DNA from: Clostridium sp. AF37-5
GTDB lineage: Bacteria; Bacillota; Clostridia; Lachnospirales; Lachnospiraceae
Direction of reading: 5' to 3'
Length of the DNA: 64,000 bases
Assembly: GCF_003477605.1 (NCBI RefSeq)
Contig: NZ_QUDR01000010.1
Span: 1 to 64,000, forward strand
The translations under genes and the position numbers were made by a program. The notes beneath the pieces are model-generated. The model searched no databases. It saw nothing but the letters and a program-made list of their open reading frames with translations, and was not told the DNA's origin. Positions within the stretch are counted from its first letter, which is position 1; each line of letters starts with the position of its first letter. Positions 1 to 8,594 of this stretch are shown piece by piece.

Positions 1-369
1 CTGCGCTACATAAAAGAAACAACGGAAGAAAATGAAGATGCATGTTTTGGACACATTATAAAAAGTGTGAAAGAGTGCAGGGAAGGAGACGATGAGATTA
101 TGAAATACTATAGTTCACATGAATTTTTTGAGGAAGGAAAAAAAGAAGGCTTAGAGGAAGGAAGGGAAGAAGGAATAGAACAAGGAGAAAAAAGAACACA
201 GAATAGCATTATCAAAAAGATGCTGTCTATGGGGCAGCCATTAGAATTTATCAGCGAGTGTACCGACAAACCGGTAGAATATATCCGTGAGATAGCGACT
301 GAGGAACCAATGCTTGTGAGAGAAGAGAATACCTATGGTAGATATAATAAAAAAAAGAGTGTGGAGTGA
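1..369 (+). CDS. Rpn/PD-(D/E)XK family nuclease or transposase, C-terminal part (5' end outside window)
   Basis: The reading frame is open from base 1 and ends with TGA at 367-369, so only the last 122 residues are present. The visible part carries a strongly charged Glu/Lys/Gly stretch (EEGKKEGLEEGREEG) followed by a short helical domain containing a 'KKMLSMGQPLEFISECT' segment. This layout is typical of the tail of Rpn-type recombination-promoting nucleases and the related 'PD-(D/E)XK nuclease family transposase' proteins. The catalytic core is not in the window, so the family call rests on the tail alone. The gene is unrelated to the valS leader that follows. Confidence 0.6.
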   Translation: MRYIKETTEENEDACFGHIIKSVKECREGDDEIMKYYSSHEFFEEGKKEGLEEGREEGIEQGEKRTQNSIIKKMLSMGQPLEFISECTDKPVEYIREIATEEPMLVREENTYGRYNKKKSVE

Positions 370-451
370 TGGGAGACAATTGTTCGCGCCGGTTTCTACG
401 GAATTACAGAAAACAAAAAACATTTATCACAACCCAAATCACCAACAAACC

Positions 452-480
452 TTGACTTTTTATCAAAATTCTCGTATGAT
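452..480 (+). promoter_or_regulatory. Sigma-A promoter of the valS leader
   Basis: TTGACT (452-457) and TATGAT (475-480) are separated by exactly 17 bases, close to the housekeeping consensus. Transcription would start near 487, immediately before the T-box leader. Confidence 0.75.
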
Positions 481-486
481 ATTGAA

Positions 487-778
487 AGAAATGTAGTGCA
501 GGAGAGGAGTACACAAGTGGCACTGACAGAGAAGGAAATTCATTGGCTGTAAGATTTCCCCGGAAAAAACTTGTGGAAGGTAGCTCTGAAACAGCGGTTC
601 TGAATGTGGCAGATACGGCCAGTAGGAACTGACGGCTTGTCCCGTTATAGACAAAATGAGGAACATGGCAGTTATGCTGTGTTTGAAAAAAGGTGGTACC
701 ACGGCTGTTAGGTCGTCCTTTATGATGCCGTGGACAATGAGGATTTTGATGACTTGTCGAAAACGGCAGGTCTTTTTT
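487..778 (+). promoter_or_regulatory. T-box riboswitch controlling valS
   Basis: The untranslated leader carries the T-box core AGGTGGTACCACGG at 691-704, which binds the uncharged tRNA acceptor end. CCACGG (699-704) can pair with CCGTGG (728-733) to form the antiterminator. In Stem I, AGAG near 505 can pair with CTCT (584-587), leaving an internal loop with GTA at 580-582, a valine codon in the position of the specifier. The leader should therefore read uncharged tRNA-Val (anticodon UAC). A competing terminator follows at 751-778. The specifier assignment comes from pairing by eye; the T-box core is unambiguous. Confidence 0.9.
751..778 (+). terminator. T-box-controlled intrinsic terminator
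   Basis: GACTTGTCG (751-759) pairs with CGGCAGGTC (764-772), including two G-U pairs, around an AAAA loop, and is followed by six Ts. It stops transcription before valS when tRNA-Val is charged. Confidence 0.85.
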
Positions 779-837
779 GATGTTGGTTGGCAGATGCCCC
801 TGGCATCTAGTTTGATGAATGGAGGTTATGAAACAGA

Positions 838-3492
838 ATGAAAAAGGAACTGGAAAAGACATATAATCCGGCGGATATCGAAGACCGGTTATATGCAAAA
901 TGGGTAAACAAAAAATATTTTCATGCAGAAGTTAATGCAAACAAAAAACCTTATACGATTGTGATTCCACCACCGAATATTACCGGTCAGCTTCACATGG
1001 GACATGCGCTTGATAATACGCTGCAGGATATCATTATTCGTTCTAAACGTATGCAGGGATATGAAACTTTGTGGATGCCTGGAACAGACCACGCATCAAT
1101 TGCAACCGAAGCCAAAATTGTTGAGGCAATGAAAGAAGAAGGACTCACAAAAGACGATATTGGCAGAGAAAAGTTTTTGGAGCGTGCATGGGCATGGAAA
1201 GATAAATTCGGCGGACGAATTGTATCGCAGCTTAAGAAAATGGGCTCTTCCTGTGATTGGGACAGAGAGCGTTTTACGATGGATGAGGGCTGTAATAAAG
1301 CAGTTAAGGAAGTTTTTGTAAATCTTTATAATAAAGGTTTGATTTACCGTGGGGAGCGAATCATCAACTGGTGTCCACACTGCCTGACTTCGATTTCTGA
1401 TGCGGAAGTAGAGTATGAAGATCAGAAAGGACATTTTTGGCATCTGCGTTATGCGTTTGCGGATGGAAGCGGTTATATTAATCTGGCTACAACACGTCCG
1501 GAGACACTTCTTGGTGATACAGCAGTAGCCGTGAATCCGAATGATGAGCGGTATAAAGATTTGGTTGGGAAAAAACTGATTCTGCCTCTGGTACACCGAG
1601 AAATTCCGTTGATTGCTGATGATTATGTAGATATGGAATTTGGTACCGGTGTCGTAAAAATCACGCCGGCACATGACCCAAATGACTTTGAGGTTGGACT
1701 GCGCCATGACCTGCCGATTATTAATGTGATGACAGACGATGCTAAAATCGTGGATGAATATGAGAAGTATGCGGGCATGGATCGATATGAAGCAAGAAAA
1801 GCCATCGTAGAAGATTTGGAAAAAGAGGGCGCTCTTGTAAAAATTGAGGACCACGATCATAACGTAGGAACTTGTTACCGTTGTGGAACAACAGTAGAGC
1901 CGCGTGTATCCAAACAGTGGTTTGTAAAAATGAAACCACTTGCTGGTCCGGCGATTGATGCGGTAAAAGAAGGAAAAACAAAATTTGTTCCGGAGCATTT
2001 TAATAAAACGTATTTCCACTGGCTTGAGAATATCCGCGACTGGTGTATTTCCCGTCAGCTCTGGTGGGGACATCAGATTCCGGCATTTTACTGTGATGAC
2101 TGCGGTGAATTGGTAGTAACCAAAGAAAATAGTGCAGTATGTCCGAAATGTGGCAAGCCGATGCGTCAGGATCCGGATACACTGGATACGTGGTTTAGTT
2201 CAGCCCTTTGGCCATTCTCAACACTTGGATGGCCGGATAAGACGGAGGAGATGGATTATTTCTATCCGACGAACACATTGGTAACCGGTTACGATATCAT
2301 TCCGTTCTGGGTTATGCGAATGATGTTCAGCGGACTTGAGCATACAGGACAGGTTCCGTTTGATACGGTACTGATTCATGGACTTGTGCGCGATTCCCAA
2401 GGTAGAAAAATGAGTAAATCACTTGGCAACGGAATTGACCCGCTTGAGGTGATTGATAAATATGGTGCCGATGCGCTGCGTCTGACACTGGTAACCGGAA
2501 ATGCACCGGGAAATGATATGCGTTTTTATTGGGAGCGTGTTGAGGCGAGCCGTAATTTTGCCAATAAAGTATGGAATGCTTCCCGTTTCATTATGATGAA
2601 TTTTGACCAGAATGAAGATGTCGATTATGAAAATGTAACCGCAGATGAGCTGACTCAGGCAGATAAGTGGATTCTTTCCAAGGTGAATACACTTGCCAAG
2701 GATGTTACTGTATTGATGGATTCCTTTGACTTGGGAATTGCCGTTCAGAAAATTTATGATTTTATTTGGGAAGAATTCTGCGACTGGTATATTGAAATGG
2801 TAAAACCACGTTTGTACAACGATGCGGATGAAACAAAAGCAGCAGCTTTGTACACATTGAAAACTGTTTTAATTGATGCACTGAAATTACTACATCCGTA
2901 TATGCCGTTTATCACAGAGGAAATTTATTGTACACTTATGGGTGATGAAGAAATTTCCATCATGGTAAGTGAATGGCCAAAGTATAAAGAGAGCCGTAAC
3001 TTTGCTGAGGATGAGGCAAAAGTTGAGCGAATTAAGGAAGCAGTAAAAGGCATCCGAAACATCCGCGGTGAGATGAATGTGCCACCAAGCAAAAAAGCAT
3101 CGGTTATCGTTGTTTCAGAAAAAGAAGAAGTGCTAAAAATCTTCGAGGAAAATAAAGTATTTTTTGCAACGCTTGGTCTTGCCAGTGATGTGACACTGCA
3201 GTCGACGAAAGAAAATATTGGCGAGGATGCGGTTTCTGTTGTTATTGCGGATGGAACTATCTATATTCCGTTTGCAGAATTGGTTGACATTGACAAAGAA
3301 ATTGAGCGTTTGAAGAAAGAAGAAAAGAAACTTACCGGCGAAATCAAACGCTGTGAAGGTATGCTTGGTAATCCGAATTTCGTAAACAAAGCACCGGAGA
3401 AAAAGATTGCTGAGGAAAGAGAAAAATTAGAGAAATATAAGGGAATGATGGAACAGGTTAAGGAGCGTTTGGCGCATTTTACAAAACCGTGA
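838..3492 (+). CDS. valS: Valine--tRNA ligase
   Basis: Cytoplasmic class Ia aminoacyl-tRNA synthetase of 884 residues that charges tRNA-Val. Visible landmarks are the HIGH-type signature HMGH at residues 53-56, KMSKS at 524-528, an editing (CP1) domain between them, Cys pairs of the zinc ribbons (for example CPHC and CPKC), and a C-terminal coiled-coil arm rich in Lys/Glu over about the last 70 residues. The length is normal for bacterial ValRS. The start ATG at 838 has GGAGG at 821-825, with a slightly long 12-base spacing. An ATG at 828 is in another frame. The upstream T-box with a GTA specifier independently supports valine specificity. Confidence 0.97.
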   Translation: MKKELEKTYNPADIEDRLYAKWVNKKYFHAEVNANKKPYTIVIPPPNITGQLHMGHALDNTLQDIIIRSKRMQGYETLWMPGTDHASIATEAKIVEAMKEEGLTKDDIGREKFLERAWAWKDKFGGRIVSQLKKMGSSCDWDRERFTMDEGCNKAVKEVFVNLYNKGLIYRGERIINWCPHCLTSISDAEVEYEDQKGHFWHLRYAFADGSGYINLATTRPETLLGDTAVAVNPNDERYKDLVGKKLILPLVHREIPLIADDYVDMEFGTGVVKITPAHDPNDFEVGLRHDLPIINVMTDDAKIVDEYEKYAGMDRYEARKAIVEDLEKEGALVKIEDHDHNVGTCYRCGTTVEPRVSKQWFVKMKPLAGPAIDAVKEGKTKFVPEHFNKTYFHWLENIRDWCISRQLWWGHQIPAFYCDDCGELVVTKENSAVCPKCGKPMRQDPDTLDTWFSSALWPFSTLGWPDKTEEMDYFYPTNTLVTGYDIIPFWVMRMMFSGLEHTGQVPFDTVLIHGLVRDSQGRKMSKSLGNGIDPLEVIDKYGADALRLTLVTGNAPGNDMRFYWERVEASRNFANKVWNASRFIMMNFDQNEDVDYENVTADELTQADKWILSKVNTLAKDVTVLMDSFDLGIAVQKIYDFIWEEFCDWYIEMVKPRLYNDADETKAAALYTLKTVLIDALKLLHPYMPFITEEIYCTLMGDEEISIMVSEWPKYKESRNFAEDEAKVERIKEAVKGIRNIRGEMNVPPSKKASVIVVSEKEEVLKIFEENKVFFATLGLASDVTLQSTKENIGEDAVSVVIADGTIYIPFAELVDIDKEIERLKKEEKKLTGEIKRCEGMLGNPNFVNKAPEKKIAEEREKLEKYKGMMEQVKERLAHFTKP

Positions 3493-3545
3493 CGTAATTT
3501 GTGAAGGAAACTTATGTTTTGTCGAAGGATTCTCGTATTTCCTAC

Positions 3546-3574
3546 TTGCTTTTTTTACTCAAAATAGGTATTAT
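3546..3574 (+). promoter_or_regulatory. Probable sigma-A promoter for the 47-aa ORF and TPR protein
   Basis: TTGCTT (3546-3551) and TATTAT (3569-3574) are 17 bases apart in the gap after valS. It would drive the two-gene unit beginning at 3626. Confidence 0.55.
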
Positions 3575-3625
3575 GAATACCAAAGGGAATGCGTGACAGT
3601 GAAAGAGCAAATAGGAGGTACGAGA

Positions 3626-3769
3626 ATGCTTAATTTTGAGGAAGAACTTGAAAAATTTCAGCCGAGCATGGACATCGAGAAAGTCGAAGATGTTGTTTAT
3701 CATAATAATTTAGCAGATGTGACAGATATTGTAAAAGAGTTGATACAGGATGCTAAAGGAACATTGTGA
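3626..3769 (+). CDS. Small acidic protein, 47 residues, unknown function
   Basis: An ATG at 3626 sits six bases after a perfect AGGAGGT (3613-3619). The frame runs 47 codons to TGA at 3767-3769. The product is acidic and probably helical (motifs MLNFEEELEKF and DIVKELIQDA), with no membrane segment or known motif. Its stop touches the start region of the TPR protein, so the two are probably co-transcribed and translationally linked. I do not recognise a family. The strong ribosome-binding site and promoter argue that it is expressed. Confidence 0.6.
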   Translation: MLNFEEELEKFQPSMDIEKVEDVVYHNNLADVTDIVKELIQDAKGTL

Positions 3770-3795
3770 TGAAAAACAGGAAGGGGTTATCAAAG

Positions 3796-5178
3796 ATGAG
3801 ATGTCCAAGATGCGACGCTAATGTGAGCGACACAGCGACACTCTGCACATTTTGCGGTCAGAATCTTTCGGTGATTCATTATATTCGCAGAGTATCCAAT
3901 ACTTATTATAATCTGGGATTGGAAAAGGCGAAAGTGCGTGACTTATCAGGTGCGATTGTTGTTTTGAAAAAAAGTTTAGAGTTTAATAAGAAAAATACCA
4001 ACGCAAGAAATCTCCTTGGGTTGATTTATTATGAGATGGGTGAGACCGTAGCAGCTTTGAGCGAGTGGGTGTTGAGTAAATACCTGCAGGCCGATGACAA
4101 TGCAGCGGATTACTATATTAATACGATTCAGAAGAATCAGACGGCACTGGATGCGACAAATCAAACGATTAAAAAGTATAATTCTGCATTGGCGGCAGCA
4201 CAGGCAGGAAATGATGATTTGGCAATTATCCAATTAAAAAAAGTAGTGAGTCTGAATCCGCATTTTGTGCGTGCACAGCAGCTGCTTGCATTATTGTATA
4301 TTCATGACAAAGACTATCATAAAGCAGCAAAATGCTTAAACCGCGCCAGGCGAATTGACTTTAATAATACGACAACACTGCGCTATATGCAGGAAGTTGG
4401 TGACTTAGCTGCTTCCTCAGAGAAAGAGTTAGTGAAAAAGCCGTCAAAGAAAGACCCTCTTTCGAATGTAACCCCGGTGGGTACTTACAAGGAAGAAAAG
4501 CGGTCGTTAATGCCGGTTATCTATGTGATTATCGGTGCCATTGTCGGACTTGCCGTAGCGTTTGTTCTGCTTTGGCCGACGATGAAAAACAGCGGAAGTG
4601 GAGAAGGCTCACATATTTCAGATACAAATGACCAGTTAGCCGTGCAATCTTCCCAGATTTCCGGATTGAAGAAAGAGAAGGAACTTTTGCAGGAGCAGGT
4701 TGACAAGCTGCAAAAACAGATAAAGGATGCGGATTCGTCTGCACAGAAACAAACGGCAAGTTATGAAAAGTTATTGACAGGAGTCAAGGCTTATCTTGCG
4801 GATGATAAGATTCAGGCAGCAATTGCCGTGGCGGACTGCAAAAAATCCGATTTTGGAAGCAGTGAAGCAAAAGAAATTTACACAACCATTCATACCGTGA
4901 CGGATGCACAGATTCAAGCCCTTTTAAATGAAGGAAAGCGTACGGCGTATACGTCTTATGATGGAGCGATTGCAATTTACCGCAATGTGCTGAAACTGAA
5001 ACCAAAACATCAGGATGCGATGTACCAGATTGGTTATTGTTATCAGAAAAAGCAGGATAACAAAAAAGCAAAGAAGTGGTATCGAAAAGCAATTAAGGTA
5101 GATCCAAACAGCGCGATTGCGAATAAGGCAAATAACTATTTGCAGCAGATTGAGCAGCAAGGTACACAAGGACAATAA
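3796..5178 (+). CDS. Zinc-ribbon and TPR membrane protein
   Basis: The protein begins with a four-cysteine zinc ribbon (C3-P-R-C6 and C17-T-F-C20). Tetratricopeptide repeats follow over about residues 30-200, then one hydrophobic transmembrane segment near 239-262, a Gln/Lys-rich coiled coil near 280-325, and more TPR units at about 390-455. This suggests a membrane-anchored scaffold with TPR domains on both sides. The start at 3796 is preceded by AGGAAGGGG and places the ribbon at the N terminus as is usual. A GTG at 3766 or ATG at 3769 in the same frame would add 9-10 residues. Similar zinc-ribbon/TPR proteins are common in Lachnospiraceae, but their role is not established. Confidence 0.8.
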   Translation: MRCPRCDANVSDTATLCTFCGQNLSVIHYIRRVSNTYYNLGLEKAKVRDLSGAIVVLKKSLEFNKKNTNARNLLGLIYYEMGETVAALSEWVLSKYLQADDNAADYYINTIQKNQTALDATNQTIKKYNSALAAAQAGNDDLAIIQLKKVVSLNPHFVRAQQLLALLYIHDKDYHKAAKCLNRARRIDFNNTTTLRYMQEVGDLAASSEKELVKKPSKKDPLSNVTPVGTYKEEKRSLMPVIYVIIGAIVGLAVAFVLLWPTMKNSGSGEGSHISDTNDQLAVQSSQISGLKKEKELLQEQVDKLQKQIKDADSSAQKQTASYEKLLTGVKAYLADDKIQAAIAVADCKKSDFGSSEAKEIYTTIHTVTDAQIQALLNEGKRTAYTSYDGAIAIYRNVLKLKPKHQDAMYQIGYCYQKKQDNKKAKKWYRKAIKVDPNSAIANKANNYLQQIEQQGTQGQ

Positions 5179-5198
5179 GAATAAAAGAACGAATGAGA

Positions 5199-5233
5199 AG
5201 ACCTATAGAAGAAAATTTCTATGGGTCTTTTTC
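5199..5233 (+). terminator. Intrinsic terminator after the TPR gene
   Basis: AAGACCTATAGAA pairs with TTCTATGGGTCTTT across a five-base loop and runs into a T-rich stretch. It separates the TPR gene from the spoIIA operon. Confidence 0.8.
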
Positions 5234-5264
5234 AAATGATTAAAAAAAGGAAGGAAAGAAAAAA

Positions 5265-5594
5265 ATGGAGCAATTTTCAATGGAGCGAACGGGCTCTCAG
5301 CTTGTGTTACACATTTGCGAGGAATTGGATCATCATACAGCAGGACAAATCAGCAAAGTAGTAGATTTACAAATAGAGAAGGGAAATGTCAGGACATTAA
5401 TATTTGACTTTTCGGGTATAACATTTATGGACAGCTCAGGAATTGGCATGGTAATGGGAAGACATCGAAAAATGAATTTTTTAGGAGGAAGAACTTTTGT
5501 GACCGGAATTGGAGATAATGTTGACCGCATTTTTAGAATGTCGGGGCTTTATCGGATTATTCCTAAATATCAGGAAAGGACGGAAGTTTTATAA
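5265..5594 (+). CDS. spoIIAA: Anti-sigma-F factor antagonist SpoIIAA
   Basis: STAS-domain protein of 109 residues. The DSSGIG motif at residues 56-61 contains the serine that SpoIIAB phosphorylates and SpoIIE dephosphorylates. The unphosphorylated form binds SpoIIAB and frees sigma F in the forespore. The start at 5265 follows a purine-rich AAGGAAAG site. The stop codon overlaps the spoIIAB start by one base, and sigF follows. This is the conserved three-gene order of the spoIIA operon and leaves no doubt about the assignment. Confidence 0.96.
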   Translation: MEQFSMERTGSQLVLHICEELDHHTAGQISKVVDLQIEKGNVRTLIFDFSGITFMDSSGIGMVMGRHRKMNFLGGRTFVTGIGDNVDRIFRMSGLYRIIPKYQERTEVL

Positions 5595-6031
5595 TGGAAA
5601 AAACGGAGATTATGTTTGAATTTGACAGCAATTCGGAAAATGAAAGTCTGGCGCGGACGGTTGTTGCCGCATTTTTAGCAAGGCTTGACCCGACCTTAGA
5701 AGAACTTGGTGATGTCAAGACAGCAGTTTCCGAGGCGGTTACAAATGCCATCATTCACGGATATGATGGCAAGCCGGGGAAGGTTAAGATACATAGCTGG
5801 ATTGAGGAAAATACCATATGGATTGAAGTGGCAGACCAAGGTGTTGGAATCGGTGACGTAAATCGTGCCATGGAACCGTTGTTTACGACCAGACCGGAAA
5901 TGGAACGTTCCGGAATGGGCTTTGCTTTCATGGAAGCTTTCATGGATGAGCTGCATGTGGAGTCACAGGTGGGGCAGGGAACAACGATTCGTATGAAGAA
6001 AAAAATTTATAGTTCATTTATTTTGTCATAA
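5594..6031 (+). CDS. spoIIAB: Anti-sigma-F factor and serine kinase SpoIIAB
   Basis: GHKL-type ATPase of 145 residues. The N box is visible as the VSEAVTNAIIHGY segment near residues 44-56 and the G1 box as the DQGVGIGD segment. It holds sigma F inactive and phosphorylates SpoIIAA. Its ATG shares one base with the spoIIAA stop codon, and sigF begins 13 bases downstream. Confidence 0.96.
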   Translation: MEKTEIMFEFDSNSENESLARTVVAAFLARLDPTLEELGDVKTAVSEAVTNAIIHGYDGKPGKVKIHSWIEENTIWIEVADQGVGIGDVNRAMEPLFTTRPEMERSGMGFAFMEAFMDELHVESQVGQGTTIRMKKKIYSSFILS

Positions 6032-6043
6032 GGGAGTCTGCCA

Positions 6044-6772
6044 ATGGAAACCATAGAACTAATTAAACGTTCACGAGCAGGGGATAAATTGGCAAGAGAA
6101 CAAGTGATTAAGGCGAATATGCCGTTGGTATACAGTATCGTGAAGCGATTTGCGGGAAGAGGATATGATGCCGAAGATTTGAGCCAGATTGGTGCAATTG
6201 GTTTGATTAAAGCAGTCGATAATTTCAATGTGAATTTTGAAGTGAAATTTTCTACTTATGCAGTGCCGGTAATTAGTGGTGAAATCAAACGATTTTTACG
6301 CGATGATGGAATGGTCAAAGTCAGCCGGACATTAAAGGAAAATGGAATACGGATTAAGCGTGCAGCTGAAATGTTGGCCATTCGACTGGGGCGTGATGCG
6401 ACGTTAGAGGAACTAAGCGCAGCAACAGAATTGGCAAGAGAAGATATCGTAATGGCACTTGAAGCCAGCAGCGAAGTGGAGTCTCTGCATAAAACGGTAT
6501 TTCAAAAAGAAGGAAGCGAAATTCTTCTTATGGACAAAATTCCATCGAAAAAAAATGAATCGGAGCATATTGTTAATCAAATCTTGTTAGAGCAGCTTTT
6601 GGGTGAGCTTGGCGAGAAAGAGAGAAAATTGATTGAACTACGCTATTTTGAAGATAAAACACAAACACAGACCGCAAAACTTTTGGATATGAGTCAGGTA
6701 CAGGTCAGCCGTTTGGAAAAGAAAATTATTGGCTCGATGAGGAAACATTTTGTATGTCGCAGTCATGAATAA
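6044..6772 (+). CDS. sigF: RNA polymerase sporulation sigma factor SigF (SpoIIAC)
   Basis: A 242-residue sigma-70 family protein directing the first forespore-specific transcription. Region 2 includes the 'DLSQIGAIGLIKAVDNF' core, followed by region 3 and a region 4 helix-turn-helix ('TQTQTAKLLDMSQVQVSRLEKK'). The start at 6044 follows an AAGGGAG site. The gene directly follows spoIIAA and spoIIAB, which distinguishes it from sigG. Genes for a small membrane peptide and the first spoVA proteins lie immediately downstream, so they may be read from the same transcript. Confidence 0.95.
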   Translation: METIELIKRSRAGDKLAREQVIKANMPLVYSIVKRFAGRGYDAEDLSQIGAIGLIKAVDNFNVNFEVKFSTYAVPVISGEIKRFLRDDGMVKVSRTLKENGIRIKRAAEMLAIRLGRDATLEELSAATELAREDIVMALEASSEVESLHKTVFQKEGSEILLMDKIPSKKNESEHIVNQILLEQLLGELGEKERKLIELRYFEDKTQTQTAKLLDMSQVQVSRLEKKIIGSMRKHFVCRSHE

Positions 6773-6816
6773 AAATATAGAAAATGGCAATGGTAATACC
6801 GAAAGGAAGTGTTTGT

Positions 6817-6972
6817 ATGAAAAAAGCAGGTATTTGTACCATTGTCATTCTTGTATTTGCGGCATTGGCGGTCTGGATTTACCGCTCGGGTAATCACGAT
6901 GAGAAAACACCGGTACAAGGAAAGGGAACATTGGTGAAGGAGTATAAAGAATGGAAGAGATACTATATGTAA
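6817..6972 (+). CDS. Small membrane peptide between sigF and spoVAA, 51 residues
   Basis: The ATG at 6817 follows AAAGGAAG at 6802-6809, seven bases away. The product has one N-terminal transmembrane helix (about residues 6-21, rich in Ile/Val/Ala) and a short hydrophilic tail ending in Tyr-Tyr-Met. Its last 22 bases overlap the spoVAA start, and the spoVAA ribosome-binding site lies inside it, which suggests translational coupling. I do not recognise a family. Its position suggests a sporulation role, but that is inference. Confidence 0.6.
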   Translation: MKKAGICTIVILVFAALAVWIYRSGNHDEKTPVQGKGTLVKEYKEWKRYYM

Positions 6973-7589
6973 AAATCGCGCAGAATATCCCGGTTGCAAA
7001 GCGTCAGGTTACATTTCATGATCTGGCAACTTTACATTGTACGAATAAAAAAGTTGTACAGGAATTAAATCAAATGGTGTTTTATACGCTGCCCGCTCAT
7101 GGCCCGCAAAAAACGATGTTCACGATTGCGAAAGTATATGAGGTGATTCATCAGAAATATCCGAATTTAAAAATTGAAAATTTGGGCGAACGTGATTTTG
7201 TTATTGATTATGAAAAGCCGGATGAAAAGGAGAAACAGAAAAAGTGGGAATATGTACGGACTATTTTTGTTTCTTTTACCGTTTTTATGGGAGCAGCTTT
7301 TACCATTATGACATTTAACGAGGATGTCAGTGTTGCGGATGTCTTTGACAAAGTATACCGTCTGGTGCTGGGGCAGGAAAAACAAGGCGGTTCCATCATT
7401 GAGATTTGTTATGCTATTGGTTTGCCTGTGGGAATTCTCGTTTTTTATAATCATTTCCGCAGGAAAAAAATTAAGGATGACCCGACACCGATTCAGGTTG
7501 AAATGCACACATATGAGGAGCAGGTAAACAAAACACTGATTGCGGCAGCATCAAGGGAGGGAAAAACGATTGACAGTGATTCAGTATAG
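6951..7589 (+). CDS. spoVAA: Stage V sporulation protein AA
   Basis: A 212-residue protein with a soluble N-terminal domain (beginning MEEILYVKIAQNIPV) followed by two hydrophobic segments. It matches SpoVAA of the spore dipicolinate-channel locus. The start at 6951 has AAGGAG ten bases upstream, inside the preceding small ORF. SpoVAB and SpoVAC follow with overlaps or short gaps. In known spore formers SpoVA proteins sit in the spore inner membrane and move Ca-dipicolinate. Confidence 0.88.
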   Translation: MEEILYVKIAQNIPVAKRQVTFHDLATLHCTNKKVVQELNQMVFYTLPAHGPQKTMFTIAKVYEVIHQKYPNLKIENLGERDFVIDYEKPDEKEKQKKWEYVRTIFVSFTVFMGAAFTIMTFNEDVSVADVFDKVYRLVLGQEKQGGSIIEICYAIGLPVGILVFYNHFRRKKIKDDPTPIQVEMHTYEEQVNKTLIAAASREGKTIDSDSV

Positions 7590-7983
7590 CGTTCTCATTC
7601 TGATTGGTTTGGCGAGCGGTTTTGCTGTCGCATCGGGAATATTTGCATTTATTACGATGCTTGGCATTATACCGAGACTGGCGGCAAGGACGAAAACGGC
7701 AAATCATGTGGTGTGGTATGAAACGATGATTATAGCGGGCGGTGCATTGGGAAATATTTGGATTGTGTTTGAAATTCCGATGCCGCTGACTTCGATTTTT
7801 TTGGCGGTTTATGGGCTTTTTGCAGGTGTATATGTCGGATGTCTGGTAATGGCACTGGCAGAAATGCTGCGTGTAATTCCCATTTTAGTGAACCGTCTGC
7901 AAATTAAAGAAGCGTTTTATCTTATTCCGCTTGCAATTGCAATTGGGAAAATAACGGGAACTTTATTTCAATATTTTTATTAA
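7570..7983 (+). CDS. spoVAB: Stage V sporulation protein AB
   Basis: A small polytopic membrane protein of about 137 residues with four hydrophobic stretches, matching SpoVAB. I chose the TTG at 7570 because AAGGGAGGG (7553-7561) is eight bases upstream. A GTG at 7576 is possible, and the frame is open further upstream without a ribosome-binding site. It overlaps the end of spoVAA by 20 bases, consistent with coupled translation. Confidence 0.85.
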   Translation: MTVIQYSVLILIGLASGFAVASGIFAFITMLGIIPRLAARTKTANHVVWYETMIIAGGALGNIWIVFEIPMPLTSIFLAVYGLFAGVYVGCLVMALAEMLRVIPILVNRLQIKEAFYLIPLAIAIGKITGTLFQYFY

Positions 7984-8000
7984 GGCTAAAGGAGCAGAAA

Positions 8001-8492
8001 ATGAATCAGGATAATATCGACATTCAAGAGGTTTTACAGGAAAAGGAACAGAAAAAGAAGGATGAAAAGTATAATGCTTACGTAAAAAATCACACGCCGA
8101 AAAAGAGCTGGTGCCTCAATTTACTGAAAGCATATGCGATTGGAGGATTTATTTGTGTCGTAGGACAGGCTCTTTCGAATGCTTATATGAGTTTGGGGAT
8201 GGAAAAAGAAACAGCGGGATTATATACGACATTATCGCTGATTTTTCTCAGTGTGCTGTTTACCGGTTTGAATTTATATCAGAAGCTTGCCAATTTTGCA
8301 GGTGCAGGAACGATTGTACCGATTACCGGATTTGCCAATTCAGTAGCCGCACCGGCAATTGAATTTAAGGAAGAAGGATGGGTATTTGGCGTTGGATGTA
8401 AAATTTTCACGATTGCCGGACCGGTTATTTTGTATGGTGTGTTTTGCAGCTGGGTGCTTGGTGTAATCTATTGGTTTGGAACGATTCTCTGA
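8001..8492 (+). CDS. spoVAC: Stage V sporulation protein AC
   Basis: A 163-residue membrane protein with a charged, Lys-rich N-terminal tail and several transmembrane helices. Conserved segments such as 'AYAIGGFICVVGQ' and 'GAGTIVPITGFANS' identify SpoVAC, which acts as a mechanosensitive channel for dipicolinate in Bacillus. AAAGGAG precedes the ATG. The usual partners spoVAD and spoVAE are not next to it: hydG follows instead. Confidence 0.93.
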   Translation: MNQDNIDIQEVLQEKEQKKKDEKYNAYVKNHTPKKSWCLNLLKAYAIGGFICVVGQALSNAYMSLGMEKETAGLYTTLSLIFLSVLFTGLNLYQKLANFAGAGTIVPITGFANSVAAPAIEFKEEGWVFGVGCKIFTIAGPVILYGVFCSWVLGVIYWFGTIL

Positions 8493-8515
8493 CACAAACA
8501 AAGCAACGGAAAACA

Positions 8516-8544
8516 TTGAAAAAAAATCTCATTTGTGCTATCCT
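8516..8544 (+). promoter_or_regulatory. Probable promoter of hydG
   Basis: TTGAAA (8516-8521) and TATCCT (8539-8544) are 17 bases apart, about 50 bases before the hydG start. It gives hydG a transcript separate from the sporulation genes. Confidence 0.55.
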
Positions 8545-8594
8545 TAATACAGTTGCGCAAGCAGCCAATTTTGATACTATCGGGGGAAATTATT

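Noticed and set aside
361-415. Possible degenerate copy of the palindrome family near 370-415
   Set aside because: Only a short GTAATTC.GTAGAAA-like match on the minus strand. No paired arms or GTAGTTT apex.
404-898. Minus-strand open frame of 164 codons over the valS leader
   Set aside because: It is antisense to the T-box and terminator, has no ribosome-binding site, and its product has no protein-like pattern.
1096-2073. Minus-strand open frame of 325 codons inside valS
   Set aside because: It is a shadow of the conserved valS frame with Phe/Cys/Ile-rich composition and no start signals.
5167-5194. Possible sigma-H promoter for spoIIA (AAGGACAA ... GAAT)
   Set aside because: The match is partial, and the TPR-gene terminator at 5199-5233 would lie at or just after the start of the transcript. 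It cannot be trusted without mapping.
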